Source of the DNA: a bacterium
GTDB taxonomy: Bacteria > Deinococcota > Deinococci > Deinococcales > Deinococcaceae
Reading direction: 5' to 3'
NCBI GenBank assembly: GCA_021810505.1
Contig: JAJZIR010000008.1
Span: 42,735-106,734 of the forward strand
DNA length: 64,000 nucleotides
The notes beneath the pieces were generated by a model that saw only the letters and a list, made by a program, of their open reading frames with translations, did no database searches and was not told the DNA's origin. Below, piece by piece: positions 56,493-64,000 of this stretch. The position numbers and the translations under genes were made by a program. Positions within the stretch are counted from its first letter, which is position 1, and each line of letters opens with the position of its first letter.

Positions 56493-57659
56493 ATGCTACT
56501 CAACCAACTCCTCCACCAGTTCCCCAAGCTTTCCCCAGCGCACCGGGCTGGGGACCCAGATCTCTATTACGTCTTAGACGGGCACAAGCTGGCTATCTGG
56601 GACCCCAACACCATCTACCTCTTCGACCCACCGCAGAGCCTGCTACAGATTCTAGAGGGCGTTGGGCCGGGGCGAGCGCCGGGCGGGTGCTTGGTGACAG
56701 CGAAGGGTGGGGAGCAGGCCCAGCGGATCCTGGAACTGGCCGAGCTGTCGGGGATCAGCTGGCTCGAGCTGCAGGAGGATCGCATCCCTCTGGACCTGGG
56801 CTCGGAGCTGCTCCGGGCCATCTACCAGGTGGCTGGCCCGGCCAGGTTCTCGGCCGATCGGATACGGGACGAGCTGGTCGGAGAGCTGCTCGAAGGGGGG
56901 GAGTTGGGGGAGGACCTGCTCAGGCGCTGCGCCGACCTAGGCGTTCACCTGGAGAACGCGGCCTGCGTGCTGGTGATCAGCTTCGCCGCGGGCCCGCTGG
57001 GGCGAGGCCGCGCCGGGCCAACGCGCAGCAGGCCGGAGTTCATCACCCGCCGCGAGGTCTGGGAGCGAGCCCGCAGCTACCTGGTCGAGCGGTACCCGCA
57101 GTGCTCAGCCCACAGCCTGGGCAACCAGATCGTGATCCTGTTGGACCGCCGGCTACACGATCCCATGGCTCTAGGCAACGAGCTGCTGGGGGTGCTGCGG
57201 CGGATCCCGGGCGGGCTGGTGGTCGGAGCGCTGGGCGGCGCCTATCCCGCTCCGGCACTCCTGGCCAGGAGCTATCAGGAGGCGCTGTGGGCGACCGAGG
57301 TCGCGCTGGAAGATCCGGTGCGCCTGGGGATGGTGCGCTTCGATCAGGTGCGCTATCCGCTGCTGCTGCGCGAGATCGCCAGGAACGAACGCATCAGGAA
57401 TCTCCTGATGGATTCCCTGCAGGCGCTGCGGAAAGTCGATCCGTCCTATCGCAAGACCCTGATGGAGAGCCTGCGAGCCTACCTCGCCGAGGGAAAGTCG
57501 ATCAGCAGGGCTTCCAAGCGGCTCGGAATCCACAGCAACACGCTCAAGTACCGGCTCAAGCGGCTCGGCGAGTACATCGACCTGCACTCCGAGAACTCGG
57601 AGGTCCAGATCGTACACCACCTCGCTCTGGACCTCGGGCTGCGGCTAGACGAGGGCTGA
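56493..57659 (+). CDS. PucR/CdaR-family transcriptional regulator
   Basis: Regulator of 388 residues. The C-terminal HTH_30 motif is SKRLGIHSNTLKYRLKRLGE near 355, preceded by YRKTLMESLRAYLAEGKSI, the standard PucR end. The middle (about 150-290) fits the GGDEF-like CdaR domain. The N-terminal 130 residues probably sense the ligand. It is divergent from the hydantoinase operon across a long palindrome, so it is the likely activator or repressor of that operon and of itself. DUF1177 lies just downstream. Confidence 0.88.
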   Translation: MLLNQLLHQFPKLSPAHRAGDPDLYYVLDGHKLAIWDPNTIYLFDPPQSLLQILEGVGPGRAPGGCLVTAKGGEQAQRILELAELSGISWLELQEDRIPLDLGSELLRAIYQVAGPARFSADRIRDELVGELLEGGELGEDLLRRCADLGVHLENAACVLVISFAAGPLGRGRAGPTRSRPEFITRREVWERARSYLVERYPQCSAHSLGNQIVILLDRRLHDPMALGNELLGVLRRIPGGLVVGALGGAYPAPALLARSYQEALWATEVALEDPVRLGMVRFDQVRYPLLLREIARNERIRNLLMDSLQALRKVDPSYRKTLMESLRAYLAEGKSISRASKRLGIHSNTLKYRLKRLGEYIDLHSENSEVQIVHHLALDLGLRLDEG

Positions 57660-57695
57660 ACCGGCCCGGCCAGAGCCGTGGCTTCAAGGAGGCGC

Positions 57696-58631
57696 ATGCT
57701 CAAGCAGGTCCTGGATGTGATGGAGGCGTTGGACTCTCCGCGCGCCGGCGGGGAGGCGTTCGCGGAGCTGCTGCGGCAGGTCAACCCAGGGATCAGGCCG
57801 GAGGTACGCGGGGTGACCGGCGAAAGCGGCTCGACCGACTTCGTCAAAGTCACCATCCCAGGGCGCACGGGACGCCTGGGCGGCATGTCCGCCCCTACCC
57901 TGGGGATCATCGGGCGCCTGGGCGGGATCGGAGCGCGCCCGGCCGAGCTCGGCTTGGTATCCGACGCAGACGGAGCGATCGCGGCGCTGGCGGCGGCGCT
58001 CAAGCTCGCCGGGATGCACCGGCAGGGTGAAGCCCCTGAGGGGGACGTCATCTGCGCCACCCATATCTGCTCGGACGCGCCGGTCACACCCCACCACCCG
58101 GTCCCCTTCATGGGCTCTCCGGTCTCGATGGAGATCAAGAACGCCCACGAGGTGGATCCGGCGATGGGAGGGATCCTCAGCATCGACACCACCAGAGGAA
58201 ATCAGATCCTGAACCACAAGGGCGTGGCCATCACCGGGACCGTGGTGCAAGGCTGGCTGCTGGAACCCAGCGAAGATCTCCTGCGCGTCCTGGCCTGGGT
58301 GACCGGGCGGCCGCCCCAGGTCCTCGCGCTCAGCATGGCGGATATCACCCCGTACGGGAACGGCGTGCGCCACATCAACAGCATCCTGCAGCCCTCCACG
58401 GCGACCAGCGCACCGGTCGTCGGCGTCGCGATCAGCTCCGAGACGGTGGTACCCGGGAGCGCCACCGGAGTATGCGACGAGGCGGATATCGCCCAGGCCG
58501 CGCGCTTTGCGGTCGAGGTGGCCAAGGGGTACGGGCGGGGCCGCGTCACCTTCTTCGACGCAGGCGCTCTGTCTGAGCTCAAGCGGCGTTACGGCGAGAT
58601 GCACCACCTTCAGACTCTGGGAAATCCCTAA
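57696..58631 (+). CDS. DUF1177 family protein
   Basis: Cytosolic protein of 311 residues. It begins MLKQVLDVMEALDSPRAGGE and has GDVICATHICSDAPVTPHHP, a His-rich segment that could bind metal. SVSMEIKNAHE-like sequence and GTVVQGWLLEPSEDLLRVL follow, as does the conserved ADITPYGNGVRHINSI. Such proteins occur beside DUF917 and hydantoinase genes, so it is probably part of the same catabolic route. Biochemical role unknown. AAGGAG lies 4 nt before the ATG at 57696; a GTG at 57678 is an alternative start. Confidence 0.8.
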   Translation: MLKQVLDVMEALDSPRAGGEAFAELLRQVNPGIRPEVRGVTGESGSTDFVKVTIPGRTGRLGGMSAPTLGIIGRLGGIGARPAELGLVSDADGAIAALAAALKLAGMHRQGEAPEGDVICATHICSDAPVTPHHPVPFMGSPVSMEIKNAHEVDPAMGGILSIDTTRGNQILNHKGVAITGTVVQGWLLEPSEDLLRVLAWVTGRPPQVLALSMADITPYGNGVRHINSILQPSTATSAPVVGVAISSETVVPGSATGVCDEADIAQAARFAVEVAKGYGRGRVTFFDAGALSELKRRYGEMHHLQTLGNP

Positions 58632-59010
58632 GCCGGGAACGCCCTGAGACCTTCTCGGTCAAGGGGAAGCCAGCGGCTACCCAGCGCAAGGCAAGCGGAA
58701 GAGCGGATGGTCTGCCAACAGATCTCGGAGGTTTGTTCTTTAAGTCTAAGCCAGCATGCAGAGGCTGTGAGGGCTATACCGGGCGCGGCCGCAACGAGGG
58801 GCGAACCGGCCAGCCGGCGACCGGGTCTGCCCCATGCTCCGAGCCAGCGCGCCCCGGAAAGACCCGGGCCCAGCCTATAGCCCCCCCTCAGCGGGTCCTA
58901 GGAAGCCAGCAGCCCCCGAGAGCAGCGCTCGCCAGCCACCGGCACCGGCGCTGCGCGTCACTATCCGTCGCTAAAAGGCGGCAGACTCGGAGCAGGCCTA
59001 GGAGGTCACC
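58632..59010. other. Intergenic stretch without a supported gene
   Basis: About 380 nt after the DUF1177 gene. Open frames here are short and Arg/Pro-rich and look non-coding. AGGAGG at its right end is the ribosome site of the next gene. No RNA gene recognised. Confidence 0.5.
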
Positions 59011-59541
59011 GTGATCACCGAGTTGAGCGAGCGCATCGAAACCCTCAAGTCCCCCGAAGAAGTCCTGGAAGTTGCCGTACAGCAGTTCGGGCAGCTCGGG
59101 CCTCTAGGGATGGATCTCAAGCCGGAAGGAGTTCTGGAAATCCGGCAACTGGTCAGGAGCTTTGGATCGAGCTATCACCAGGACAGGATCACCTTGAGCG
59201 TCTCCAGGGCGGAGTCGGGCGTCCTGGTCTCCGCCAAGATCCGCTACACCACCAGCGCAGCGTTCTGGATCGCTTTCTTGCTGCTCGGCTTGTTCACCAT
59301 CATCGGGTGGGCCGTCCCCTTGATCTATTACTTCTACCACCAAGGGACGGCAGAACGCCTGATCCGCGGCGCCCTGCAGAATCTCAGCAATGCGGTGCGG
59401 TCGGGACCTTCCACTACCTGGCCGACCCCGCTCTCGGAAGCCGACCAGCTAGAAAAGTTAGCTGCGCTGCGCAGTAGCGGAGTGCTCACCGAGCAGGAGT
59501 TCGCTCTGGCCAAGGAGCGCCTGCTCGAAAGGGGCAGCTAG
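59011..59541 (+). CDS. Membrane protein with C-terminal SHOCT domain
   Basis: Protein of 176 residues. A soluble N-terminal part of ~90 residues is followed by two close hydrophobic segments (WIAFLLLGLFTIIGWAVPLIYY). The C-terminal SHOCT motif is LEKLAALRSSGVLTEQEFAL. SHOCT domains often mark oligomerising membrane or envelope-stress proteins. Function unknown. The GTG start has AGGAGG 5 nt upstream. Convergent with the lipoprotein at 59607. Confidence 0.75.
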   Translation: MITELSERIETLKSPEEVLEVAVQQFGQLGPLGMDLKPEGVLEIRQLVRSFGSSYHQDRITLSVSRAESGVLVSAKIRYTTSAAFWIAFLLLGLFTIIGWAVPLIYYFYHQGTAERLIRGALQNLSNAVRSGPSTTWPTPLSEADQLEKLAALRSSGVLTEQEFALAKERLLERGS

Positions 59542-59556
59542 CCGGCACGGGGAATT

Positions 59557-59583
59557 GACGGCGGCGCCGCCGGCAGCGCCGTC
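59557..59583. terminator. Possible bidirectional terminator
   Basis: GACGGCG (59557-59563) pairs with CGCCGTC (59577-59583) around a GC-rich loop, between convergent stops. No T-tract. Confidence 0.3.
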
Positions 59584-59606
59584 CCTGCGGGCGCTGCGCA
59601 GCAAAC

Positions 59607-60443
59607 CTAGCGGTAGATCGACGCGACGGGGACCTGTTGCAGCGGGATCCAGGAACCCCCTAAGCTCTGGCGCTGATAGGAGAGCGTGGCGACCACCTTG
59701 GGGCCGGACCCGGCTAGGATGCCCATGGTGAAGAGCCCAGTGGGGTCGGTGTAGCCGGTGTCGTCGGTGAGCCAGGCAGCCACCTCGACCTGAGCGTGCA
59801 GCGAGGAGCTGCCCAGACCCGCCACCTGATCGGTCGCGCTGCCCAGCCGCTCCCTGAGACCCCCTCGGTGCAGGCGGTAGAACACCGCCCTAAAAGCCAG
59901 CGAGTGGATGGTACCCCCGCTGACATTGACTACCTCGAAGCGGATCTTGGGAACGACCAGACTCTGTTGGTTGAGGGTATCTACGCTGGTCTTCCAGTAG
60001 CTGGAGAGGTTTTTGATCACAAAGCCAGCCCGCGCCTGAGCGGCCTGAGACTCCTTCTGCCGCAGGGCCGCCAGCTCCGCGTCGGCCTGCCGGGTTAGCG
60101 GGCCGTGGGGGTACTCGGCCAGTAGGTGGGTCAGCCGGGTGGTAGCGCTGCGGAGGTGTCCCGCCACGGCTAGCTGGACCGCGGAGGCGTAGAGGTCTTG
60201 GGGGGCGTTCTTCAGGCCGTCGACCTGCGCTTGCAAATGGACTATCTGGCGGCGCAGCTGATCGCGCTGCGCGGTCACGGTGGTCAACTGGGCTTGGAGG
60301 CTGCTCACTTGGCCTTGCAGCTTGTGCACTAAGGCAGCGTGGTTGCAGGCCGCCAGCAGCAGAGGCGCCGCAGCCAACAGGGCTAGCCGGTAAGGCTTCC
60401 AGGGGGCCAGAGCGGCCGGCAGGTATGGGAGGCGAGAGGACAT
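59607..60443 (-). CDS. Coiled-coil lipoprotein of unknown function
   Basis: Protein of 278 residues. The signal peptide ends in lipobox LLLAAC with Cys near 33. A coiled coil follows (HKLQGQVSSLQAQLTTVTAQ and on to ~75). A helical repeat segment at ~80-130 resembles a TPR (ATTRLTHLLAEYPHGPLTRQ). The C-terminal beta domain of ~140 residues (IRFEVVNVSGGTIHSLAFRA) is of FxLYD type, common in envelope proteins. The leaderless TAGGCT 7 nt upstream fixes the ATG at 60443. Confidence 0.75.
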   Translation of the reverse strand: MSSRLPYLPAALAPWKPYRLALLAAAPLLLAACNHAALVHKLQGQVSSLQAQLTTVTAQRDQLRRQIVHLQAQVDGLKNAPQDLYASAVQLAVAGHLRSATTRLTHLLAEYPHGPLTRQADAELAALRQKESQAAQARAGFVIKNLSSYWKTSVDTLNQQSLVVPKIRFEVVNVSGGTIHSLAFRAVFYRLHRGGLRERLGSATDQVAGLGSSSLHAQVEVAAWLTDDTGYTDPTGLFTMGILAGSGPKVVATLSYQRQSLGGSWIPLQQVPVASIYR

Positions 60444-60450
60444 GGTAGCC

Positions 60451-60456
60451 AGCCTA
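60451..60456 (-). promoter_or_regulatory. Leaderless -10 element of coiled-coil lipoprotein gene
   Basis: TAGGCT, 7 nt before the ATG at 60443. Confidence 0.55.
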
Positions 60457-60571
60457 GCCAGGTCACGCGACATCCAGCGTCGTACCCTGTGGGCGCGCCG
60501 CGCTTGCAGGGGGCCGGGAGGAGCCCCTGAGGCCAGCGGATCGGAGCCCCAGGGAGGTGAACCAGCCGCGC

Positions 60572-61798
60572 TCAATCCAGTTGCACAGCAGGGTGGTAGG
60601 CCGGGACGACCCGCTGTGCCAGGGCGATCAGGGCTCCTAGGAGCAACAGGCCGACCGACAGCCAGAGCCCCAGGCTGAGGCCGGCCGGACCGTCGGAGAG
60701 GACGCCGGCGAGCACTGGACCCAGCGACTGGCCCAGCGCGAAAGCGATTGTCAGGCCAGCGATGGCTGGTGTCCAGTGGTGCGGCCTCAGCGCCTGGCGG
60801 GCCACCGCTGTCACTGCCGTGAGCACTGAGAGGAAAGAGCCGCCGAAGAGCAGAGCTGAACCCAGGGCCGCCCAGGGCGACCCTGACAGCAGCGGGAGCA
60901 AGGCGCCAGCGCTCAGCACCAGCAGCACCGCAGCGGTAGCTCTGCCGCCCACTGACCTGGCCACTGGCTTGGACCAGGCCCAAGCGCCGACCACCGAGGT
61001 GGCGCCCAGGACGACCCAGAAGACCGCGACCACCGCGGCCGGGGTCCCCTGGTCCTCCAAGAAGGCCACCACAAAGGTCATATAAGCGATATAGCCGGCT
61101 CCGAAGAGGCCGTAACTAGCCAGCAGCGCACCGAGGCGGCGGGCTGGCCAGCGCCGCTCAGCCGGCGGAGGAGGCAGCGGTTCCGCGCAGCGCAGCGCCA
61201 GCGGAATGGCGACAGCGGAACCCAGGACGCCCAAGGCGGCCAGCGCGCCCCAACCCCAGCGCCAACCAACCTGGGAACCGACCGACACCAAGAGCTTGGG
61301 GATCAACAAGCCGGAGGCGATGATGCCCAGCCCACCGCCCGCGAAGTAGATACCCAGCAGGGTAGCCGCCCTCCCGGCCGGGAGGGACGAGGCGGAGGTG
61401 GCCACCAAGCCGGCCCCGGCGATAAAGGTCAGCGCTCCTGCCGCTCCGGAGACGGCGCGCAGGGTCGCCAGGAGCAGGGGATTGGCCGTAAGGGCGGTGA
61501 GCAGCAGCGAGAGGGTGACGGCGATCAGGCTGACAGCGAAGCTCCGGCGGACCCCGTAGCGCCGCATCAGCACCGCCGCCAGCAGGGCTCCGGCTAGGTA
61601 ACCCAGAGCGTTGGCGGTGTTCATCGCACCGGCCAGAGCAAACGACCAGTGCAGATCGCTGCGCATGGAGGGGAGCAGCAGGGCGTAGGAAAAACGAGCC
61701 AGGCCCAGCGCTACCGCTGGACCCAGCGCCAGGCCGAACACGCCAGGAGCGCTGAGCGCGGGTGCCTCTGGCCGGCGCGGTGCGCCAGCGGTGCTCAC
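60572..61798 (-). CDS. YbfB/YjiJ-family MFS transporter
   Basis: Polytopic protein of 408 residues with about 12 TM helices. The N-terminal signature GPAVALGLARFSYALLLPSM is typical of the YbfB/YjiJ group. TM2-3 carry GALLAAVLMRRYGVRRSFAVS. The internal pseudo-repeat is visible in ALLASYGLFGAGYIAYMTFV. The substrate is unknown for this group. The GTG at 61798 is the first start in frame and is not backed by a ribosome site, so the true start may be some codons later. Confidence 0.82.
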   Translation of the reverse strand: MSTAGAPRRPEAPALSAPGVFGLALGPAVALGLARFSYALLLPSMRSDLHWSFALAGAMNTANALGYLAGALLAAVLMRRYGVRRSFAVSLIAVTLSLLLTALTANPLLLATLRAVSGAAGALTFIAGAGLVATSASSLPAGRAATLLGIYFAGGGLGIIASGLLIPKLLVSVGSQVGWRWGWGALAALGVLGSAVAIPLALRCAEPLPPPPAERRWPARRLGALLASYGLFGAGYIAYMTFVVAFLEDQGTPAAVVAVFWVVLGATSVVGAWAWSKPVARSVGGRATAAVLLVLSAGALLPLLSGSPWAALGSALLFGGSFLSVLTAVTAVARQALRPHHWTPAIAGLTIAFALGQSLGPVLAGVLSDGPAGLSLGLWLSVGLLLLGALIALAQRVVPAYHPAVQLD

Positions 61799-62248
61799 CC
61801 GGTTCCCGCCGGGGTGGGGGCTGCGCCGGCCCTGGACCTAGGCCCGACCCCGCTGACCAGCCCGGGGGCGGCTCCCCACCCAGCCCGCAGCCCAGCACCC
61901 CAGCGGCGCAGAGGTGGTTGTGACCGGGCGAGCGCACCTTCTCCGCCGAGGACCGACCGGCAAGCAGAGGCGGCGCTGGGCCGGGAGTCTCGGGGAGTGA
62001 GCGAGCGCATCTCCGCCACACTACTGCTTCGCCGGGGCGCTGCGATCACCTGAGAGGGCGGCGCCCCGGAAGCGCCTAGGCATTCCGGCAAGAAAGCCCT
62101 ATCCGGCAGCGTGAAAAGCACGCCCCGTAGGAAAGACCTCCCGGCCCCCTAAGCGCCCAAGGCGCACCTTCTACCATCAGGAAGGTCCTGGGGCCGGCCC
62201 CGGGGGCGTTCGGCGCCCCGCCGACCGGGCCGGCCCGGGCTTCCACGG
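61799..62248. other. Intergenic stretch without a supported gene
   Basis: About 450 nt between divergent genes. GC-rich inverted repeats occur around 62190-62240 (GGGGCCGGCCCC core). A 70-codon minus-strand frame near 62000 preceded by TAGTGT has non-coding composition. No RNA gene recognised. Confidence 0.45.
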
Positions 62249-62252
62249 GTGC

Positions 62253-62258
62253 TAGATT
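62253..62258 (+). promoter_or_regulatory. Leaderless -10 element of DinB gene
   Basis: TAGATT, 5 nt before the ATG at 62264. Confidence 0.5.
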
Positions 62259-62263
62259 GGGCC

Positions 62264-62755
62264 ATGGACCGAGGCTTGATCACTTTCTACCATTGGGTAC
62301 GTCAGACCAGGGAGGCCCTGTTCGCTTTCACAGAGTCGCTCCCAGAAGCGGTGTACCTGGGCGAGCAGGACTGGATCGCCTATGGCAGCCTGCGCAACAT
62401 CCACGCTCACGTCGCCGAGTGCTACAACCGTTGGATCGGCCAGGAGTGGATGGGCAGGGCCCCGGCTCCCGTGGACCGCGCAGCAGTGCGCAGCACCACC
62501 GCGATGCGAGCGGTTTTCGCCGATGTCGACGCCCTGGTGAGCGAGGCGCTGGCGGGGCCCGAGGACCTAGATCAGCCGCTCGAGGTGCGGGTGGGGGGGC
62601 AGAAGGCCGAGACGAGCAGGCGCAACCTGATCCTCCACACCATCACCCATGAGTTCCACCACAAGGGTCAACTCCTAGCGGTCGCCCGGATGTTGGGCCA
62701 CCCCCTACCCGACGACCAAGACGCCGATCTGGTCTTCAGCAGTCTCAGCAGTTAG
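62264..62755 (+). CDS. DinB-family protein
   Basis: Four-helix-bundle protein of 163 residues. The three metal-binding histidines can be placed: His in RNIHAHVAECYNRW near 45, and two in HTITHEFHHKGQLLAVARML near 130. The family includes DNA-damage-induced genes and thiol S-transferases (bacillithiol type), and Deinococcus carries many copies. Substrate unknown. The stop lies 1 nt from the convergent hydrolase stop. Confidence 0.88.
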   Translation: MDRGLITFYHWVRQTREALFAFTESLPEAVYLGEQDWIAYGSLRNIHAHVAECYNRWIGQEWMGRAPAPVDRAAVRSTTAMRAVFADVDALVSEALAGPEDLDQPLEVRVGGQKAETSRRNLILHTITHEFHHKGQLLAVARMLGHPLPDDQDADLVFSSLSS

Positions 62756-62756
62756 G

Positions 62757-63665
62757 TCAGCAGCCCTGCTCCTCTAGAAAGGCCCGCACCACGGCCATGC
62801 AGCGCTCGGTCTCTTCGACGTGGGGCATGTGGCTGGAGTGCGCGAACAGCTCCCAGCGGGCTCCGGGGATGTTCTGGACATAAGGAGCGACCGCCAAGGG
62901 GGTCGCCTCGTCAAAGCGCCCAGAGATCACCAGCGTGGGCGCGCGGATGCTGCCCAGCCGGTCCTCGATGGTCCAGCTGCGCAGGGAACCTATCACATAG
63001 AACTCGTTAGGGCCGTTCATCGCCTGGTAGACGGTGGGGTCCTCGGCCAGCTGGGAGAAGCTGTAGATCACCTCTTCGGGCATGGGCCGCAGGCGACAGA
63101 CGTGGCGCTGGTAAAACAGCTCGGTAGCCTGCTGGTAAGCTGGACTGTCCGTGGTTCCGGCCTGCTCGTGCTGCTGCAAAGTGCGCTGCACGTCTTCTGG
63201 GAGCTCGGCTCTCAGGCGGTTGGCCTCAGCTACCCAGGTCGCCATGGAAGCCGGAGAGTCGGCGATGACCAGAGCCCGCAGGCCAGCTGGCTGGCGCACA
63301 GCGTGTTCGGCCGCGAGCATGCCCCCCCAGGACTGGCCGAGCAAGGCGTAACGGTCTTGTATTCCCAAGTGCGAGAGCAGTGCGTCCAGTTCTTCCAAGA
63401 AGAGCTGAACGGTCCAAAAAGAGGCACCCGCACCCGGCAGGTGGGTGGAGCGCCCACAGCCCAGCTGATCGTAGTGGACCACCGCCCGCTCAGGTCCAGC
63501 CAGCATGCGGAAGCGGTCCAGATAATCGTGGGTGGCTCCTGGGCCACCGTGCACCACCACCAGCGGGACAGTGCCGGCAGACAGCTGGCCGGTCACCCGG
63601 TACCAGGTCGCGTAGCCGCGGAAAGGCACAAAACCATCGCGCTCCCAAGTCGGCGAAGAGGCCAT
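62757..63665 (-). CDS. Proline iminopeptidase-like alpha/beta hydrolase
   Basis: Serine hydrolase of 302 residues. The oxyanion motif is [13 protein letters not shown], the nucleophile elbow [15 protein letters not shown] near 110, the acid in [11 protein letters not shown] near 243, and the catalytic His in [14 protein letters not shown] near 280. The lid domain is helical. This is the S33 proline iminopeptidase type, removing N-terminal proline from short peptides. Together with the M24 and M3 peptidases it fits active peptide catabolism. Start set by the leaderless TAAGCT. Confidence 0.9.
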   Translation of the reverse strand: MASSPTWERDGFVPFRGYATWYRVTGQLSAGTVPLVVVHGGPGATHDYLDRFRMLAGPERAVVHYDQLGCGRSTHLPGAGASFWTVQLFLEELDALLSHLGIQDRYALLGQSWGGMLAAEHAVRQPAGLRALVIADSPASMATWVAEANRLRAELPEDVQRTLQQHEQAGTTDSPAYQQATELFYQRHVCRLRPMPEEVIYSFSQLAEDPTVYQAMNGPNEFYVIGSLRSWTIEDRLGSIRAPTLVISGRFDEATPLAVAPYVQNIPGARWELFAHSSHMPHVEETERCMAVVRAFLEEQGC

Positions 63666-63671
63666 TGCCGT

Positions 63672-63677
63672 AGCTTA
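63672..63677 (-). promoter_or_regulatory. Leaderless -10 element of iminopeptidase gene
   Basis: TAAGCT, 6 nt before the ATG at 63665. Confidence 0.6.
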
Positions 63678-63758
63678 CATCGGCTGCGGTCCAGGAGCGG
63701 ACTTGGCCCTGCCGAGCGGCCCTCTAGCGCCTGACTACAGGAGGCCCTAGGGCGGTCA

Positions 63759-63796
63759 GCAGAGAGCGGAGAACCCGCGGGTTCTCCGCTCTCTGC
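63759..63796. repeat. Perfect 38-nt palindrome
   Basis: Two 19-nt arms (63759-63777, 63778-63796) without loop, in the 300-nt region between divergent genes. Terminator or protein-binding site; no T-tract follows. Confidence 0.6.
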
Positions 63797-63885
63797 GCCA
63801 TCTCGACCGTGGGCGTTCCCAGCGCTCTTAGGCCGATTCCCAGAGCCCGCAGCTGAGGCAGTGCTGCAGGGGGGCTGCAACCCCA

Positions 63886-63929
63886 GGTAAACCAGCGGTA
63901 AACGGGGTCGGGTACAGCCGGTTAACCGG
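63886..63929 (+). promoter_or_regulatory. Repeated GGTAAAC/GGTTAAC boxes upstream of the last gene
   Basis: GGTAAAC at 63886-63892 and 63897-63903 (11 nt apart), and GGTTAAC at 63920-63926 within palindrome CCGGTTAACCGG (63918-63929). They lie upstream of -10-like TAGCCT (63937-63942). Helically phased spacing suggests an operator. Confidence 0.4.
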
Positions 63930-63980
63930 ATAGACCTAGCCTAGCTGCAGGTCCGGGGAAGCCGGGCTAGGAGGTAACGA

Positions 63981-64000
63981 ATGAATACCAAGCTGAAGGG
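63981..64000 (+). CDS. Start of a gene running off the right edge
   Basis: ATG followed by codons for NTKLK. AGGAGG (63969-63974) lies 6 nt upstream, a strong ribosome site. The charged start could be a signal peptide N-terminus, but too little is visible to name the product. Confidence 0.55.

Noticed and set aside
58733..59014. 93-codon + strand frame before the SHOCT gene
   Set aside because: Arg/Pro-rich and without a ribosome site. It ends in the ribosome site and start of the real downstream gene.
61799..62121. Minus-strand frames of 70-108 codons with TAGTGT at near-leaderless spacing
   Set aside because: Residues are mostly Arg, Pro, Ala, Ser and Gly, with no hydrophobic pattern or family resemblance. 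Typical of GC-rich non-coding DNA.

Overview
The window is GC-rich bacterial chromosome, densely packed on both strands. It most likely comes from the Deinococcota (Deinococcus-Thermus) or a close relative. Four things support this. The truncated DNA polymerase I at the left edge closely resembles Taq polymerase. PriA has lost its ATPase motifs, as reported for the Deinococcus pseudohelicase. TrmB carries a long C-terminal extension. About twenty genes have a TAnnnT -10 element ending about 6 nt before the start codon, the leaderless-mRNA arrangement that is common in Deinococcus. No tRNA, rRNA, CRISPR array or insertion sequence was seen.

Layout. 1-9.3 kb: polA (partial) diverges from a tight run ubiE/menG - GidA-like flavoprotein - trmB - priA, followed by an MFS exporter, purB and a hotdog thioesterase. 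9.3-13 kb: remnant of an EamA transporter, an aldo/keto reductase and an unusual MFS-acyltransferase fusion. 13.4-18.5 kb: ndk, a RodZ-like HTH/PEGA membrane protein, an AI-2E family permease, an aldo/keto reductase overlapping hemQ, and erpA. 18.6-28.6 kb: M24 peptidase, SDR, hexapeptide transferase, 5-FCL-like protein, HAD-clpS-clpA, ctaA, pepF and rplS. 28.7-32.8 kb: lipB-lipA, a glycosyltransferase and cobyrinate a,c-diamide synthase.

32.8-43.3 kb holds the most interesting content: a four-frame overlapping operon encoding a NERD-pseudokinase protein, a kinase/P-loop ATPase, an unknown 580-residue protein and a 1625-residue protein with a C-terminal HerA/FtsK-like ATPase. The set recalls the kinase/ATPase halves of BREX type 2 (PglW), MADS and DptFGH antiphage systems, but no methyltransferase or phosphorothioation gene is present. 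The second kinase domain is split across two reading frames, so the locus is either frameshifted or expresses a split kinase.

43.5-47 kb: a lipoprotein and a two-component system with a secreted third protein. 47-58.6 kb: a catabolic cluster with a five-gene peptide-type ABC importer, two DUF917 proteins, a HyuA-type hydantoinase/oxoprolinase and, divergently, a PucR regulator and a DUF1177 protein. A perfect 20-bp-arm palindrome lies exactly between the two divergent -35 elements. 58.7-64 kb: a SHOCT membrane protein, a coiled-coil lipoprotein, a YbfB-like MFS protein, a DinB protein, a proline iminopeptidase-like hydrolase and, after long palindromes and repeats, the first six codons of another gene.
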